Source of the DNA: an uncultured Flavobacteriales bacterium
GTDB lineage: Bacteria; Bacteroidota; Bacteroidia; Flavobacteriales; Crocinitomicaceae
Direction: 5' to 3'
Assembly: GCA_946480085.1 (NCBI GenBank)
Contig: CAMLHZ010000001.1
Location: forward strand, 186,001-250,000
DNA: 64,000 nt
The position numbers were made by a program, and so were the translations under genes. The notes under the pieces are model-generated. The model was given only the letters and a program-made list of their open reading frames with translations, ran no database searches and had not been told where the DNA came from. Shown one piece after another: positions 53,334 through 62,390 of this stretch. How positions within the stretch are numbered: the stretch's first letter is position 1; each line of letters begins with the position of its first letter.

Positions 53334-54551
53334 CTATTGTGCTAGCAACTGCTGAATAAGCGCATGTGTTTTCTGAACATACTCTTCATAATACGAACCT
53401 GTTCCCGGACCATTAAATCCAGTATGAATTCGTTTTACCTGTCCATCTCTTCCTATATATATAGAAGTAGGGAAAGAGATCACCTCGTTCAGCATATGGA
53501 ATTGTTCTGAAGCCAGTTTCTTGTTTGCTTTTCCACCAACTAGAAACGTAAAGTCGAGATTATGACGCTCTTTTAGGGTTTGAATTTTCTTTGCTTGCTC
53601 TTCAAATTGATCAGCGTATTCATAACCTATGGAAACGATTTCCAAACCTTTGTCGTGATAAGCATCGTACAACTCTTTGTAGAACTTCGTTTCGTCCATG
53701 CAATTCGGACACCAGGTTCCCATAATTTGAATGATGACTACTTTGCCGCTTACCTGAGGATTTGGGAATGTGTAATTATTTCCGTTGATATCCTTTAATT
53801 CAAAAAGCACTTGGTTTTCATCACCCTTCATCACCGTAATTGAATCTCCGTCACGCAATTCTGCAAACGGATTGAAAGTTCCAACAAAAGCTGTTTCGTA
53901 ATGTTTTCCGCTGTAGAAATTTCCTTCAATGGTTTTGTCTTTCAGTGTTCCATTCAAAAGAAAAGCATGTGTACCATCGAAAGCTGATAAATAGAAATGA
54001 TTTCCATCGATTATGCCTTGTAAGTAGCGGTAATCACCGGTTTCTGTAAGAACAGTTCCAGTAAGTTGATTTCCGTTTTGCTGCAGCACAGCAATGGTTT
54101 TTTCTTTATCTGTAGAATTCGGATCGAAATACGTTTCCCATTTTCCATTCAAATCACCCTTTGGAGCTTCGTATGTTTTATCGCCAGACAATAATTTAGC
54201 TGTAAAAGGAATACGGTAGTTTCCGGCTTTGTTATAGTTTACCCAGAAACCATCAATCTTCGATTTCTTGGAAAGAACAACACGTAATTCTGAGTCGAAA
54301 TCAGGAAAACCAAAAACGATCGTGTCTTTAATTTTCGTCTTCAGCAACAAATGAATTTCTTCAGCGTCATTATTAATAACGAGTTCCTTTTCTTTCCCCT
54401 TGGCAATTACAGACAAGTGCACAGGAAGTTGAACAGTTTTCGTTAACTGTAAGTGAGAATCGTAAGAACCTTCTCTCAACGGGATTTTTCCTGCTAAGAC
54501 TTGGAGTGCAAGGACGCAGGAAAAAATTCCTGCAAGGGTGTGTTTTTTCAT
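53334..54551 (-). CDS. TlpA-like thioredoxin-fold protein, exported
   Basis: A 405-residue protein with a signal peptide (KKHTLAGIFSCVLALQVLAG). A long beta-rich N-terminal part (about 30-245) is typical of Bacteroidota TlpA-like disulfide reductases. A C-terminal thioredoxin domain carries WCPNC at 280-284, the redox-active site, then the cis-Pro region SFPTSIYI. It probably reduces or isomerises disulfides in the periplasm; the partner is unknown. The frame is open nine codons upstream to a TTG, but the signal peptide favours the ATG at 54549-54551. Confidence 0.86.
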   Translation of the reverse strand: MKKHTLAGIFSCVLALQVLAGKIPLREGSYDSHLQLTKTVQLPVHLSVIAKGKEKELVINNDAEEIHLLLKTKIKDTIVFGFPDFDSELRVVLSKKSKIDGFWVNYNKAGNYRIPFTAKLLSGDKTYEAPKGDLNGKWETYFDPNSTDKEKTIAVLQQNGNQLTGTVLTETGDYRYLQGIIDGNHFYLSAFDGTHAFLLNGTLKDKTIEGNFYSGKHYETAFVGTFNPFAELRDGDSITVMKGDENQVLFELKDINGNNYTFPNPQVSGKVVIIQIMGTWCPNCMDETKFYKELYDAYHDKGLEIVSIGYEYADQFEEQAKKIQTLKERHNLDFTFLVGGKANKKLASEQFHMLNEVISFPTSIYIGRDGQVKRIHTGFNGPGTGSYYEEYVQKTHALIQQLLAQ

Positions 54552-54648
54552 TTTATTCGGCACGCCTAATTTACTCAAAATAGACTAATCGCACAATATT
54601 GATGCAACCTTTTTCCTTACTTTAGAGTCTACAGAATCAGCGAGTGCT

Positions 54649-55182
54649 ATGAATGATGAAACATTGGTAATTGAATGCGCCAAAAGTAATTCAAAAGCAC
54701 AGCGAGCGTTGTTTGATAAATTTGCTCCTAAAATGTTGACGGTTTGTTACCGATACATGGGGAAAACCGAAGAAGCGGAAGACGTTTTGCAGGATGCCTT
54801 CGTAAAGATCTTTCAGAAAATTCTTGAATTTAAAATGGAAGGTTCTCTAGAAGGTTGGATTCGTAGAATTGTTGTGAATACAGCATTGGATGCCATCCGA
54901 AAAAACAAGAAAACGATGAACGATATGTCTGTTGATGATGTGTCTCATAAAGTTTCTTTTACCGATGACGGCTTTGAAGATATGGACGTACAACACCTGC
55001 TGCAGATTATTAACGATTTGCCGGATGGTTACAGAGTTGTCTTCAACATGTTTGCCATTGAAGGTTATTCTCATAAGGAAATAGCCGACACTTTAGGAAT
55101 AACGGAGAATACCTCCAAATCACAATACTCGCGTGCACGTGCGTATTTGCGTAATCAATTAGAAAAAGTTGAAAGAACGTGA
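54649..55182 (+). CDS. ECF-type RNA polymerase sigma factor
   Basis: A 177-residue sigma-70 family protein with only regions 2 and 4. Region 2 is at about 10-80 (RALFDKFAPKMLTVCYRYMGKTEEAEDVLQDAFVKIF). Region 4 is at about 115-170 (LQIINDLPDGYRVVFNMFAIEGYSHKEIADTLGITENTSKSQYSRAR), with a clear helix-turn-helix. It ends in a GTGA overlap with the next gene, which encodes a membrane protein placed like an anti-sigma factor. The target promoters are unknown. Its own promoter box TACTTTAG (one mismatch) is near 54618. Confidence 0.92.
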   Translation: MNDETLVIECAKSNSKAQRALFDKFAPKMLTVCYRYMGKTEEAEDVLQDAFVKIFQKILEFKMEGSLEGWIRRIVVNTALDAIRKNKKTMNDMSVDDVSHKVSFTDDGFEDMDVQHLLQIINDLPDGYRVVFNMFAIEGYSHKEIADTLGITENTSKSQYSRARAYLRNQLEKVERT

Positions 55183-56099
55183 TTGAAAAAGATAACATAC
55201 AAGAACTGTTTTCAAAAGCCTTTGAAAACCATGCCTCTGCGGTAAAGCCAGAGCTTTGGACAGGTGTCCAGGCGAAGATGGCTGCTGCCGGAATGGTTGG
55301 TGGAACGGCTGCTGTAAAAGGCATTTCTGCTTTAACCAAGTGGATTATTGGAACAGCTGCTGTTACAACAATTGGTGTAACCACCTATTTGATTGTTGAC
55401 AATAACACTCCGGCAGAAAAGCCAGCAGATTCGAATACTACAATTGCAACACCGTCTTCTTCGGAAACTCCAACCGATGAAACAAAGACTGTTGCCTTTG
55501 ATCAAAAGAACGGGAACGCAGTCCAAAATTCAAAGGGAATGGTGGTTCCTTCTTATGTTAATCCTGCAGATGGACCGGTTAATATTTACACTATGCCGGT
55601 AATTGTAAATCATGAACCTGACTATAATGTTCCGGTTTTTGATTCGAAACAAAATGTGGCTTCCGCAGGAAACAACAATTCTTCTGCAAACACAACAGAA
55701 CAAGCGGGTACTCCAGAATCATCTTCACCAATTTCCAAAGCTCCTGTAAACACGAAAGAAACAACAGTTCGTGAGCCAGAATCGAACAATGTTGAAGCTT
55801 CAGCAAATTCAGTGAAGGCTGCAAAAGTGGAAGTTCCGAACGTGTTCTCTCCAAACTTTGACAGAACGAATGATTACTTTGAGTTGATTTCAGAGGAAAA
55901 CGTTTCTAAAGTGGAAATCACGATTTACGATCCAAACGGTAAAAAAGTGTTCGTTTCAAATGAGAAAGACTTCAGATGGGATGGAAACAGTATGTCAGGA
56001 GAAGCTTGTGCTCAGGGAATCTACAGTTACCAAATGGTTTACTTCGATTTAAATGGTAAAGCGAACCTTAAAGGAGATTACATTTACTTACAGAGATAA
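55179..56099 (+). CDS. Membrane anti-sigma-like protein with T9SS type B-like C-terminus
   Basis: A 306-residue protein starting with GTG overlapping the sigma-factor stop. A short cytosolic segment (about 1-45: ELFSKAFENHASAVKPELW) is placed like an anti-sigma domain. One transmembrane helix lies near 50-70, followed by a Ser/Thr/Pro/Asn-rich periplasmic linker (about 72-215). The last ~85 residues match the CHU_C/gliding-motility-associated domain: VPNVFSPNFDRTNDYFEL, VEITIYDPNGKKVF, WDGNSMSGEACAQGIYSYQM. That domain normally marks T9SS type B cargo. On a membrane-held, sigma-linked protein it is unusual and may act as a sensor. Confidence 0.78.
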   Translation: MIEKDNIQELFSKAFENHASAVKPELWTGVQAKMAAAGMVGGTAAVKGISALTKWIIGTAAVTTIGVTTYLIVDNNTPAEKPADSNTTIATPSSSETPTDETKTVAFDQKNGNAVQNSKGMVVPSYVNPADGPVNIYTMPVIVNHEPDYNVPVFDSKQNVASAGNNNSSANTTEQAGTPESSSPISKAPVNTKETTVREPESNNVEASANSVKAAKVEVPNVFSPNFDRTNDYFELISEENVSKVEITIYDPNGKKVFVSNEKDFRWDGNSMSGEACAQGIYSYQMVYFDLNGKANLKGDYIYLQR

Positions 56100-56123
56100 C
56101 AACTACACCAGAATATATTCAGA

Positions 56124-56154
56124 AGAGCCAGTTTCGTAAGAGATTGGCTTTTTT
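56124..56154 (+). terminator. Terminator after the sigma/anti-sigma pair
   Basis: AGCCA/TGGCT stem around GTTTCGTAAGAGAT followed by a T run, 25 bases after the stop. Confidence 0.7.
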
Positions 56155-56182
56155 GATTTAGGAAAACAACAATTCTCTTTTC

Positions 56183-56309
56183 TCCCAAAGATGCACAGAT
56201 GTTTGCTCGGCTACCGCACTCTCTTGAATTTAATAAATTGATTTAAAGAAAACACAAATAAAAAAAGAGGCGACTGGTAAGCGCCTCCATCATCTGTGCA
56301 TCTGTGGGA
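56183..56309. repeat. Long inverted repeat, GATGCACAGATG family
   Basis: Left arm TCCCAAAGATGCACAGATG (56183-56201) and right arm CATCTGTGCATCTGTGGGA (56291-56309) complement at 18 of 19 positions. It belongs to the CCGCAGA/CACAGA word family. The rluF terminator lies inside it. Confidence 0.7.
56260..56287 (-). terminator. Terminator after rluF
   Basis: On the minus strand GAGGCG / CGCCTC (6 bp) is followed by seven T, 25 bases past the rluF stop. It is nested in the long inverted repeat. Confidence 0.8.
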
Positions 56310-56312
56310 AAG

Positions 56313-57224
56313 TTACCGCCTCCCCCTAGAACTCGTTTTTTTTGGCTTGAAACTCCCTGCACCACCGGTCTTCTTTCCAGATTTACTTCCGAAAGTCCGT
56401 GGTTTTTGATCACGATTATCCGAACGTTTCTTTTGCTGTCCTGAAGCGGTTGGTTTTTTAGAATCCGGTTTTTTGCTTGGTGCAGGTTTTGATTTCGGTT
56501 TGTCTGCCTCACCACTCGAATCTTTTAACAGGTCGTTTAGAGTTCGTATTTCCAAATCAGTCAATTCGCGCCATTCGCCATATGGAAGTCCTTTCAGGTC
56601 AATGTTCATGAGTCGAGTACGTTCCAATTTCATTACCGTATATTGGAAATGCCCGCACATTCTGCGAATCTGACGGTTCAATCCCTGAATAAGTACAATC
56701 CTGAAAACATATGGAGCAACTTGTTCTACAATACATTTCTTGGTGACTTCGCCCAGAATGGGAACTCCGTTTGCCATTTTCTTGATGAACTCGGGAGTGA
56801 TGGGTTTGTCAACAGTTACAATGTATTCCTTTTGGTGATTGTTTCCGGCACGCAGGATCTTGTTGACGATATCACCATTGCTGGTGAGTAAGATCAATCC
56901 TTGCGAATCCTTGTCCAATCGACCAACCGGGAATATCCGTTTAGGATGACTTATGTAATCTATAATGTTGTCGGGATCTACTTTATCCGTTGTAGAAGTG
57001 ATTCCAGTTGGTTTGTTCAATACAATGTAAAGATCTTCTTCCTGTACTTTTGGGTCAATGGTATTTCCGTTTACAACCACTTTGTCACGCGGACCAACTT
57101 GTTGACCTATCGCCGCACGTTTTCCATTAATAAACACCTGACCTTGTTCAATGTATTTATCCGCTTCCCGGCGCGAACAATAACCACTTTCGCTAATGAA
57201 TTTATTTAATCTGATTTGATCCAT
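56313..57224 (-). CDS. rluF: 23S rRNA pseudouridine synthase, RluF-like
   Basis: A 303-residue enzyme of the RsuA/RluB/RluF group. It has an N-terminal S4 domain ([34 protein letters not shown]), then the catalytic [14 protein letters not shown] with the essential Asp, and [28 protein letters not shown]. The sequence around the active site favours RluF (23S U2604) over RluB. The C-terminal ~65 residues are a Lys/Ser/Gly-rich disordered tail probably aiding RNA binding. Only six bases separate it from the rnr stop, so it is in the same operon. Confidence 0.9.
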   Translation of the reverse strand: MDQIRLNKFISESGYCSRREADKYIEQGQVFINGKRAAIGQQVGPRDKVVVNGNTIDPKVQEEDLYIVLNKPTGITSTTDKVDPDNIIDYISHPKRIFPVGRLDKDSQGLILLTSNGDIVNKILRAGNNHQKEYIVTVDKPITPEFIKKMANGVPILGEVTKKCIVEQVAPYVFRIVLIQGLNRQIRRMCGHFQYTVMKLERTRLMNIDLKGLPYGEWRELTDLEIRTLNDLLKDSSGEADKPKSKPAPSKKPDSKKPTASGQQKKRSDNRDQKPRTFGSKSGKKTGGAGSFKPKKTSSRGRR

Positions 57225-57230
57225 TAGAAA

Positions 57231-59405
57231 CTATTTTCCTCCAACCAATTCCAAATCTATCTGGCGTTTACGTGGATGAACTTCTCCGATCTTCACACGA
57301 ACGCTATCACCGAAAGAATATGTTTTACCCGTTTTTTGTCCAACGATAGTCATTGTTTTTGCATCAAATGAGAAACGATCTCCCGGAATCTCCTGCATTG
57401 GAACCATCCCTTCACAACCAATTTCTGTCATACGTACAAACAAACCAAACTCCGCAATTCCGGAAACAATTCCGTCAAATTCTTCTCCAATCTTGTCGTG
57501 AACAAACACTACCTGGAAATATTTATTCGACTCGCGTTCTGCTTCAACAGCTTTGCGTTCCTGACGTGAAATACGTTTGGCGATGTCATCCAATTTACTG
57601 TTGTAAATGTGTGGTTGTTTCTCCAGACATTCCAACAAAATTCGATGAACCATCAAATCGGCGTAACGACGAATAGGCGAAGTGAAGTGCGTGTAATAAC
57701 GGAAACCTAAACCGTAGTGACCAATGTTGTCCGTATCGTAAACCGCTTTCGCCATACTTCGAATGGCCATCTGTTGAATGATGGAATATTCGTTTTTATG
57801 TTCGATACTTGTCAATAAAGCATTAATGCTTTTGGCAATTTGATCAGGATGTGTGAACTCCAGTTTCAAGTTGAATTTCTCCAGGAAAAGGTTGAATAAT
57901 CCAATTTTCTCAGGATCAGGGGCATCATGAATTCGGTAAATGAAAGGAACACGATCTTCGTCTTTCTTCACATCACCAACGTACGTTGCAACCGCTTTGT
58001 TTGCCAAAAGCATGAACTCTTCGATCAGCTGATGTGCATCTTTCGACACCTTGATCATCACATCGATCGGCTCGCCTTTTTCATCCAGTTTGAAACGAAC
58101 TTCTTCTGAGTTAATCAAGAGCGCACCCTCTTTAATTCGCTTTTTTCTATAAATTTTTGCGGTTTTATCCAATAAATGCAATTCGCCCTTGTATGGACCA
58201 TCAGCTCCTTCCAGGATTTCCTGAGCGTCTTCATACGTAAATCTGTGGTTGGAATGAATCACCGTTTTCCCGAACCAGGTTTTATAAATCACACCGTCTT
58301 CATCTACTTCAAAAACGGCCGAGAAAGTGAATTTATCTTCATGTGGACGAAGCGAACAAACCATGTTCGACAACTGTTCCGGCAACATAGGAATTACGCG
58401 ATCGACCAAATAAACAGAGTTTCCTCGTTTCAAGGCTTCTTTGTCCATTGCACTATCAGGACGAACATAATGACTTACATCCGCAATGTGAACACCAATT
58501 TCTAAATGTCCGTTTGACAACCGTTGAAAGGAAATCGCATCATCGAAATCTTTCGCATCAACAGGGTCGATAGTAAACGTAAGTATCTCACGGAAATCTC
58601 TGCGTCGAGCAATTTCTTTCTGATCCAATTCCAGTGAAAGCAATTCTGCTTCGCTCATTACAGCATCGTCAAATTCGATATCGAGACCGTTGCTCACCAA
58701 AATGGAAATCATCTCATTATCGTGCAATGAGTTTCCTCCTAAAGTCTGAACTACTTCTCCGAAAGGAATTTCAGCGGATTTTGGCCAAACGGTAATCTTC
58801 ACCAAAGCTTTATCTCCGGTTTTTGCACCATTCAACTTTTCCATTGGAATGATGATCTTCAATCCTGTTTTGTTGTTGTCTGGCAATAAAAACCCTTGTT
58901 GATCTTTTACCTGAATGGTTCCAACGAATTGTGTTCTTTCGCGGGAAACTACTTCAGTAATTCTTCCTTCGCGGCGTTCACCACTGTCTTTTGTAATGGC
59001 TACTTTTACGATATCACCTGCAATCGCCTGACCAAGAAAATGAGGCGGGATGAAAATGTCTTTTTCTGCTTTTGATATAAAAACGAATCCGGATCCACGT
59101 TGTGTGAGCTGAAGTTCGCCTTCAACGATGTCCAGATTATTGTTCAATTGATATGCTTGAAATCCGTTTTGACGAATAGTCCCTTCGTTTGCTAATTCCA
59201 CGAGAACGGTTACAATTACCTTGCGCGTTTCTGCATCTTTTACATGAAGCAGGGAGCAAACATCTTTATAATTTAAAGTGGCTTCGGGGTGATTTTGAAA
59301 GACTTTTCGAACCAGATGAAAAAGACCGCTTTTCAGCTTTTTGTCAGCTCCTTTGAAATTTGGTTTTCCCTTCGATTCGCTCTTTCTGTGTTTCTTTTTA
59401 CTCAT
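57231..59405 (-). CDS. rnr: Ribonuclease R
   Basis: A 3'-5' exoribonuclease of about 724 residues that degrades structured RNA. A winged-helix-like N-terminus and cold-shock domains precede the RNB catalytic domain with FTIDPVDAKDFDDAIS (active-site Asp cluster) and HIADVSHYVRPDSAMDKEA. LMVHRILL and the closing S1 domain (VSGIAEFGLFVRMTEIGCEGMVP) follow. I favour the ATG at 59403-59405 (MSKKKHRKSESK), because a TAACTTTA box lies at 59423-59430; an ATG at 59450 is also possible. It lies between rtcB and rluF in the leftward RNA-processing block. Confidence 0.92.
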   Translation of the reverse strand: MSKKKHRKSESKGKPNFKGADKKLKSGLFHLVRKVFQNHPEATLNYKDVCSLLHVKDAETRKVIVTVLVELANEGTIRQNGFQAYQLNNNLDIVEGELQLTQRGSGFVFISKAEKDIFIPPHFLGQAIAGDIVKVAITKDSGERREGRITEVVSRERTQFVGTIQVKDQQGFLLPDNNKTGLKIIIPMEKLNGAKTGDKALVKITVWPKSAEIPFGEVVQTLGGNSLHDNEMISILVSNGLDIEFDDAVMSEAELLSLELDQKEIARRRDFREILTFTIDPVDAKDFDDAISFQRLSNGHLEIGVHIADVSHYVRPDSAMDKEALKRGNSVYLVDRVIPMLPEQLSNMVCSLRPHEDKFTFSAVFEVDEDGVIYKTWFGKTVIHSNHRFTYEDAQEILEGADGPYKGELHLLDKTAKIYRKKRIKEGALLINSEEVRFKLDEKGEPIDVMIKVSKDAHQLIEEFMLLANKAVATYVGDVKKDEDRVPFIYRIHDAPDPEKIGLFNLFLEKFNLKLEFTHPDQIAKSINALLTSIEHKNEYSIIQQMAIRSMAKAVYDTDNIGHYGLGFRYYTHFTSPIRRYADLMVHRILLECLEKQPHIYNSKLDDIAKRISRQERKAVEAERESNKYFQVVFVHDKIGEEFDGIVSGIAEFGLFVRMTEIGCEGMVPMQEIPGDRFSFDAKTMTIVGQKTGKTYSFGDSVRVKIGEVHPRKRQIDLELVGGK

Positions 59406-59494
59406 GTTTGCTTTATCTGAGTTAAAGTTACGATTTATAGTGGTTTTCATTTTTATGTGTTTGTTTTTTGTAATAAATAAAAAGGGAGGACTTT

Positions 59495-60913
59495 TCAATC
59501 CTCCCTGCTTCCGTCTTCGGCCATTCTGACCATTTTTGGTGTAAATCGTGCGAGCACGTCTACCAAATCTTCCTGTGATCGCATCACGTCTTCTATGTTT
59601 TTATAGGCTATCGGAGCCTCATCTAATCCGGCACCAATCAAAGTTACACCATGGGCTTTCAATGTTTCTTTCAAATCTTCTCGATTCACATTTTTGAAAG
59701 CTTGAGTTCTACTCATTTGCCTACCGGCACCATGTGATGCTGATGCTAAGGCTTCAGGTTTTCCTTTTCCTTTCACCAAGAATCCTGGCGCAGTCATACT
59801 TCCCGGAATAATTCCCAAAACGCCTTTTGCTGCTGGAGTGGCACCTTTTCTATGAACAATATATTCTTCACCGTAATGGATTTCTTTCCACGCAAAATTA
59901 TGATGGTTTTCTACTCGTTTCAAGCAAGTTGCACCAATGGCTTTGGTAATTCTATCGTGAATTACATGATGACAAGCCGAGGCGTAATCACCAGCCAAAT
60001 TCATTGCAACCCAGTATTCTTTTCCATTGTCCGAATCCAAATCCAAGTATGCTAAATTTCTTGCTTCGTCTGGTAAAACGCACGTTTCTTTTGCAACCTT
60101 GGTGTAATGTCCGGCAATGGTTGCTCCAAATCCTCTGGATCCTGAATGCGTTAACAAAGCCAAGTAAGTTCCTTTCGGAATGTTTAAACTTTCGTCACCT
60201 TTCAAAATTTCCAATAAACCAAACTCAACAAAATGGTTTCCACCACCCGAAGTACCCAATTGCGAATGCGCTTTATCCATTAAGCTCTTCAATAATGGAA
60301 TTTGGTTGAATTCATCTCGCCCCAAAACGTCGTGATCTGCTTTCATGTTTTTCGTCCAATTGGCACCAGCTCCAAATCTGGAATAAGCAATCAATTCTCT
60401 TTTCAATTGTGCTTCGTTTCCGAAGTAAAAGTCTCCTGGAATATCATAAATACTCAAACACATTCTACATCCAATATCGACACCAACGCCATAAGGAATG
60501 ATGGTATTCTTCGTTGCCAAAACACCGCCAATCGGTAAACCGTAACCTTGGTGCGCATCTGGCATCAACGCTCCAAAAGCGGTAACCGGCAATCTCATAG
60601 CCGTTTTCATTTGGTCGAACGCACCTTGTTCAATTTGAGCTTCACCGTAAACCGCAAATGGCAATTCTTTTTCTCTCAACGGAATCATGAAGGCTTTTCT
60701 GGCTTCAATCTTCACTAATTCGTTGGCAACATCAGACCACAATTCGTGTTCCGTGAAATCCTGTGGCGATTCCAAAATCAGTTTCGCTTCAGCCACTAAA
60801 TTTTCCAATCCCACTTTCTTGGAATTCTTCTTCAATACTTTTAATGCCTTACCAAAAGCTTCGTTGGATGGAAATCCAATTTCTACTAAAAGAGCACCTG
60901 TTATATTTCTCAT
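59495..60913 (-). CDS. rtcB: RNA-splicing ligase RtcB
   Basis: A 472-residue Mn/GTP-dependent ligase joining 2',3'-cyclic phosphate (or 3'-phosphate) and 5'-OH RNA ends, as in repair of cleaved tRNA. Key blocks: MPDAHQGYGLPIGGVLAT, GVDIGCRMC (metal Cys), TSGGGNHFVEFG, LTHSGSRGFG and SHGAGRQMSR, whose His (about residue 394) is the guanylylation site. All ligands look intact. The slipin gene ends 97 bases upstream, and that gap can form an H-type pseudoknot. The divergent WYL regulator, slipin and upstream tRNA-mimic RNA indicate an RNA-repair operon rather than housekeeping splicing. Confidence 0.93.
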   Translation of the reverse strand: MRNITGALLVEIGFPSNEAFGKALKVLKKNSKKVGLENLVAEAKLILESPQDFTEHELWSDVANELVKIEARKAFMIPLREKELPFAVYGEAQIEQGAFDQMKTAMRLPVTAFGALMPDAHQGYGLPIGGVLATKNTIIPYGVGVDIGCRMCLSIYDIPGDFYFGNEAQLKRELIAYSRFGAGANWTKNMKADHDVLGRDEFNQIPLLKSLMDKAHSQLGTSGGGNHFVEFGLLEILKGDESLNIPKGTYLALLTHSGSRGFGATIAGHYTKVAKETCVLPDEARNLAYLDLDSDNGKEYWVAMNLAGDYASACHHVIHDRITKAIGATCLKRVENHHNFAWKEIHYGEEYIVHRKGATPAAKGVLGIIPGSMTAPGFLVKGKGKPEALASASHGAGRQMSRTQAFKNVNREDLKETLKAHGVTLIGAGLDEAPIAYKNIEDVMRSQEDLVDVLARFTPKMVRMAEDGSRED

Positions 60914-60937
60914 CTCTTCAAATTTAATCTTAATGAA

Positions 60938-60983
60938 GCTGCTACACCAATCTGTCAGTAGCAGCGGTTTGTTCTGTTGACAG
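60938..60983 (-). other. H-type pseudoknot in the rtcB leader
   Basis: On the minus strand, in order: CTGTCA (60983-60978), a 12-base loop, GCTGCTAC (60965-60958), TGACAG (60957-60952), a 6-base loop and GTAGCAGC (60945-60938). The first pairs with the third (6 bp) and the second with the fourth (8 bp). This gives a standard H-type pseudoknot ending 24 bases before the rtcB ATG. It may act as a translational switch or a processing signal. Confidence 0.55.
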
Positions 60984-61010
60984 TACAGATTTTATTTAGG
61001 TGAATAGTTT

Positions 61011-62105
61011 CTATTTCGTAAACAAGGTTTTCAACTGATCAGAAATATTTGCTCCTGATTGAATATTTATTCCGTCGATTTTCTCAGCGATTCGTTCTAC
61101 AAATTCCATTTCTTTCAATTTGTACAACATTTCGTTTTCTTCCATCAATCGTGCAGTATTCAACAAGTTTCGCGTTGTAGCTGTTTCCTCACGACGCATA
61201 ATCATGTTTGCCTGAGCTTGTTTTTCAGCTACCAATACTTTGTTCAATATTTCTTTCACATCGCCTGGTAAAATGATGTCTTTTAAACCACCAGAAATCA
61301 ATTCCAAACCAATGTTCTCTAACAACGCATTTGCTTGTTCCACCAATTGATTCGACAATTCTGTCTTTGTTTCCAACAACTGGTCTAAGGTTTGTCCTCC
61401 GATTGTTTCACGAATGGCCAATTGAATGGAAGCATACATTTGTGCATAATAGGAAGCGTTTTCGACCAATGCGCGGTGAATGTTCACTATTTTATATTGT
61501 CCAGAGAAGTTCACACGAATAGATGTTTTATCCTTCGTCAACAATTCCTGGCCTTGAACATCAACCGTTGTTGTTCGCAAATCAACTACACGGAAAGTAA
61601 ACACGTTTGCATTTTTCCAGAAGTAGTAAGTATCTGCTTGTAAAATGTATTGGTAAGCTCCGTTCACGAACACCACCAATTGATTTCCTTCTGGCACAAT
61701 TACTTTATGAACACGTTCGATCATAACAGTAGATTCCAACACAGCTCGTTCAAAATTGGTGATGTTCTTTGTAGATCCCATTTCTATCAATTCGTACGAA
61801 AACGATTGTTCTGATTTCCAGAACAAGTAAGTTCCCGCAGCATATGTTTCAACAATATTCTTTCCTACGTAACGCAACAACAACTGGTTGGCATCCACTT
61901 CGTAACGTGTTAAGAAGTTGGAGAACTCACCATTTTCCAAATCGCCGAACACTGCTGAATGTGCGTTTATCGCTGGTTTTTCAGAAACGATGGTTGCATT
62001 CTTCCCCCAAAACAAGTTGTGGGTTCCAGATTTCAAAACGTCTACCAATAAGCCGTTTTTGTAAATCAATGCGCGTTCGTTTTTTGTTACAGTTATTGTT
62101 TTCAT
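61011..62105 (-). CDS. Slipin / SPFH-domain protein
   Basis: A 364-residue protein of the band-7 (SPFH) superfamily. Two SPFH-like halves are visible: an N-terminal NERALIYKNGLLVDVLKSGTH...GTYLFWK, and a central VIVPEGNQLVVFVNG...YYFWKNANVF followed by VDLRTTTVDVQGQELLTKDKTSIRVNFSGQYKI. The conserved AIRETIGGQTLDQLLETK and ISGGLKDIILPGDVKEILNKVLVAEKQAQANMIMRREE then lead into a coiled coil. It has no clear transmembrane segment. Slipin genes of this type recur with RtcB in RNA-repair operons, where their role is unknown. A structured leader of over 500 bases precedes it. Confidence 0.87.
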   Translation of the reverse strand: MKTITVTKNERALIYKNGLLVDVLKSGTHNLFWGKNATIVSEKPAINAHSAVFGDLENGEFSNFLTRYEVDANQLLLRYVGKNIVETYAAGTYLFWKSEQSFSYELIEMGSTKNITNFERAVLESTVMIERVHKVIVPEGNQLVVFVNGAYQYILQADTYYFWKNANVFTFRVVDLRTTTVDVQGQELLTKDKTSIRVNFSGQYKIVNIHRALVENASYYAQMYASIQLAIRETIGGQTLDQLLETKTELSNQLVEQANALLENIGLELISGGLKDIILPGDVKEILNKVLVAEKQAQANMIMRREETATTRNLLNTARLMEENEMLYKLKEMEFVERIAEKIDGINIQSGANISDQLKTLFTK

Positions 62106-62125
62106 TATAAACTTTTATTTAAGTT

Positions 62126-62149
62126 CCCCCGACGCCCATTCGCCGGAGG
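62126..62149 (-). other. GC-rich hairpin just upstream of the slipin gene
   Basis: On the minus strand CCTCCGGCG pairs with CGTCGGGGG (9 bp with two wobbles) around AATGGG, 20 bases before the slipin ATG. A second perfect hairpin TTATTAAT-GAA-ATTAATAA is at 62153-62171. They could mark the 3' end of the ncRNA, an attenuator or a processing site. Confidence 0.55.
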
Positions 62150-62373
62150 TTGTTATTAATTTCATTAATAAAAGGAGCAACCGACTTTCCAGAAAAATCA
62201 GCGGAACAAGGAATTCGTTGATTGGAAAACCGCAACTTCTTTATAGGAATCAAAAGTGTTGCTGTTATTCTTCACAAGCCGTTCAAAGCTCTGGCGTTTC
62301 TTTCCGTTTGGTTGTTTCGTATTGCTACGGAATTTCCAACATGAAAGTGAATTACCCCTTTTGGTTTTGTTAA

Positions 62374-62390
62374 GCGTGATTAAAAGTCAC
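62374..62390 (-). other. Stem-loop CGTGA-CTTTTAA-TCACG in the ncRNA 3' part
   Basis: A perfect 5-bp stem with a 7-base loop that looks like a tRNA anticodon arm, downstream of the tRNA-mimic core on the minus strand. It partly competes with the outer CAC/GTG pairing proposed for the mimic. Confidence 0.45.
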
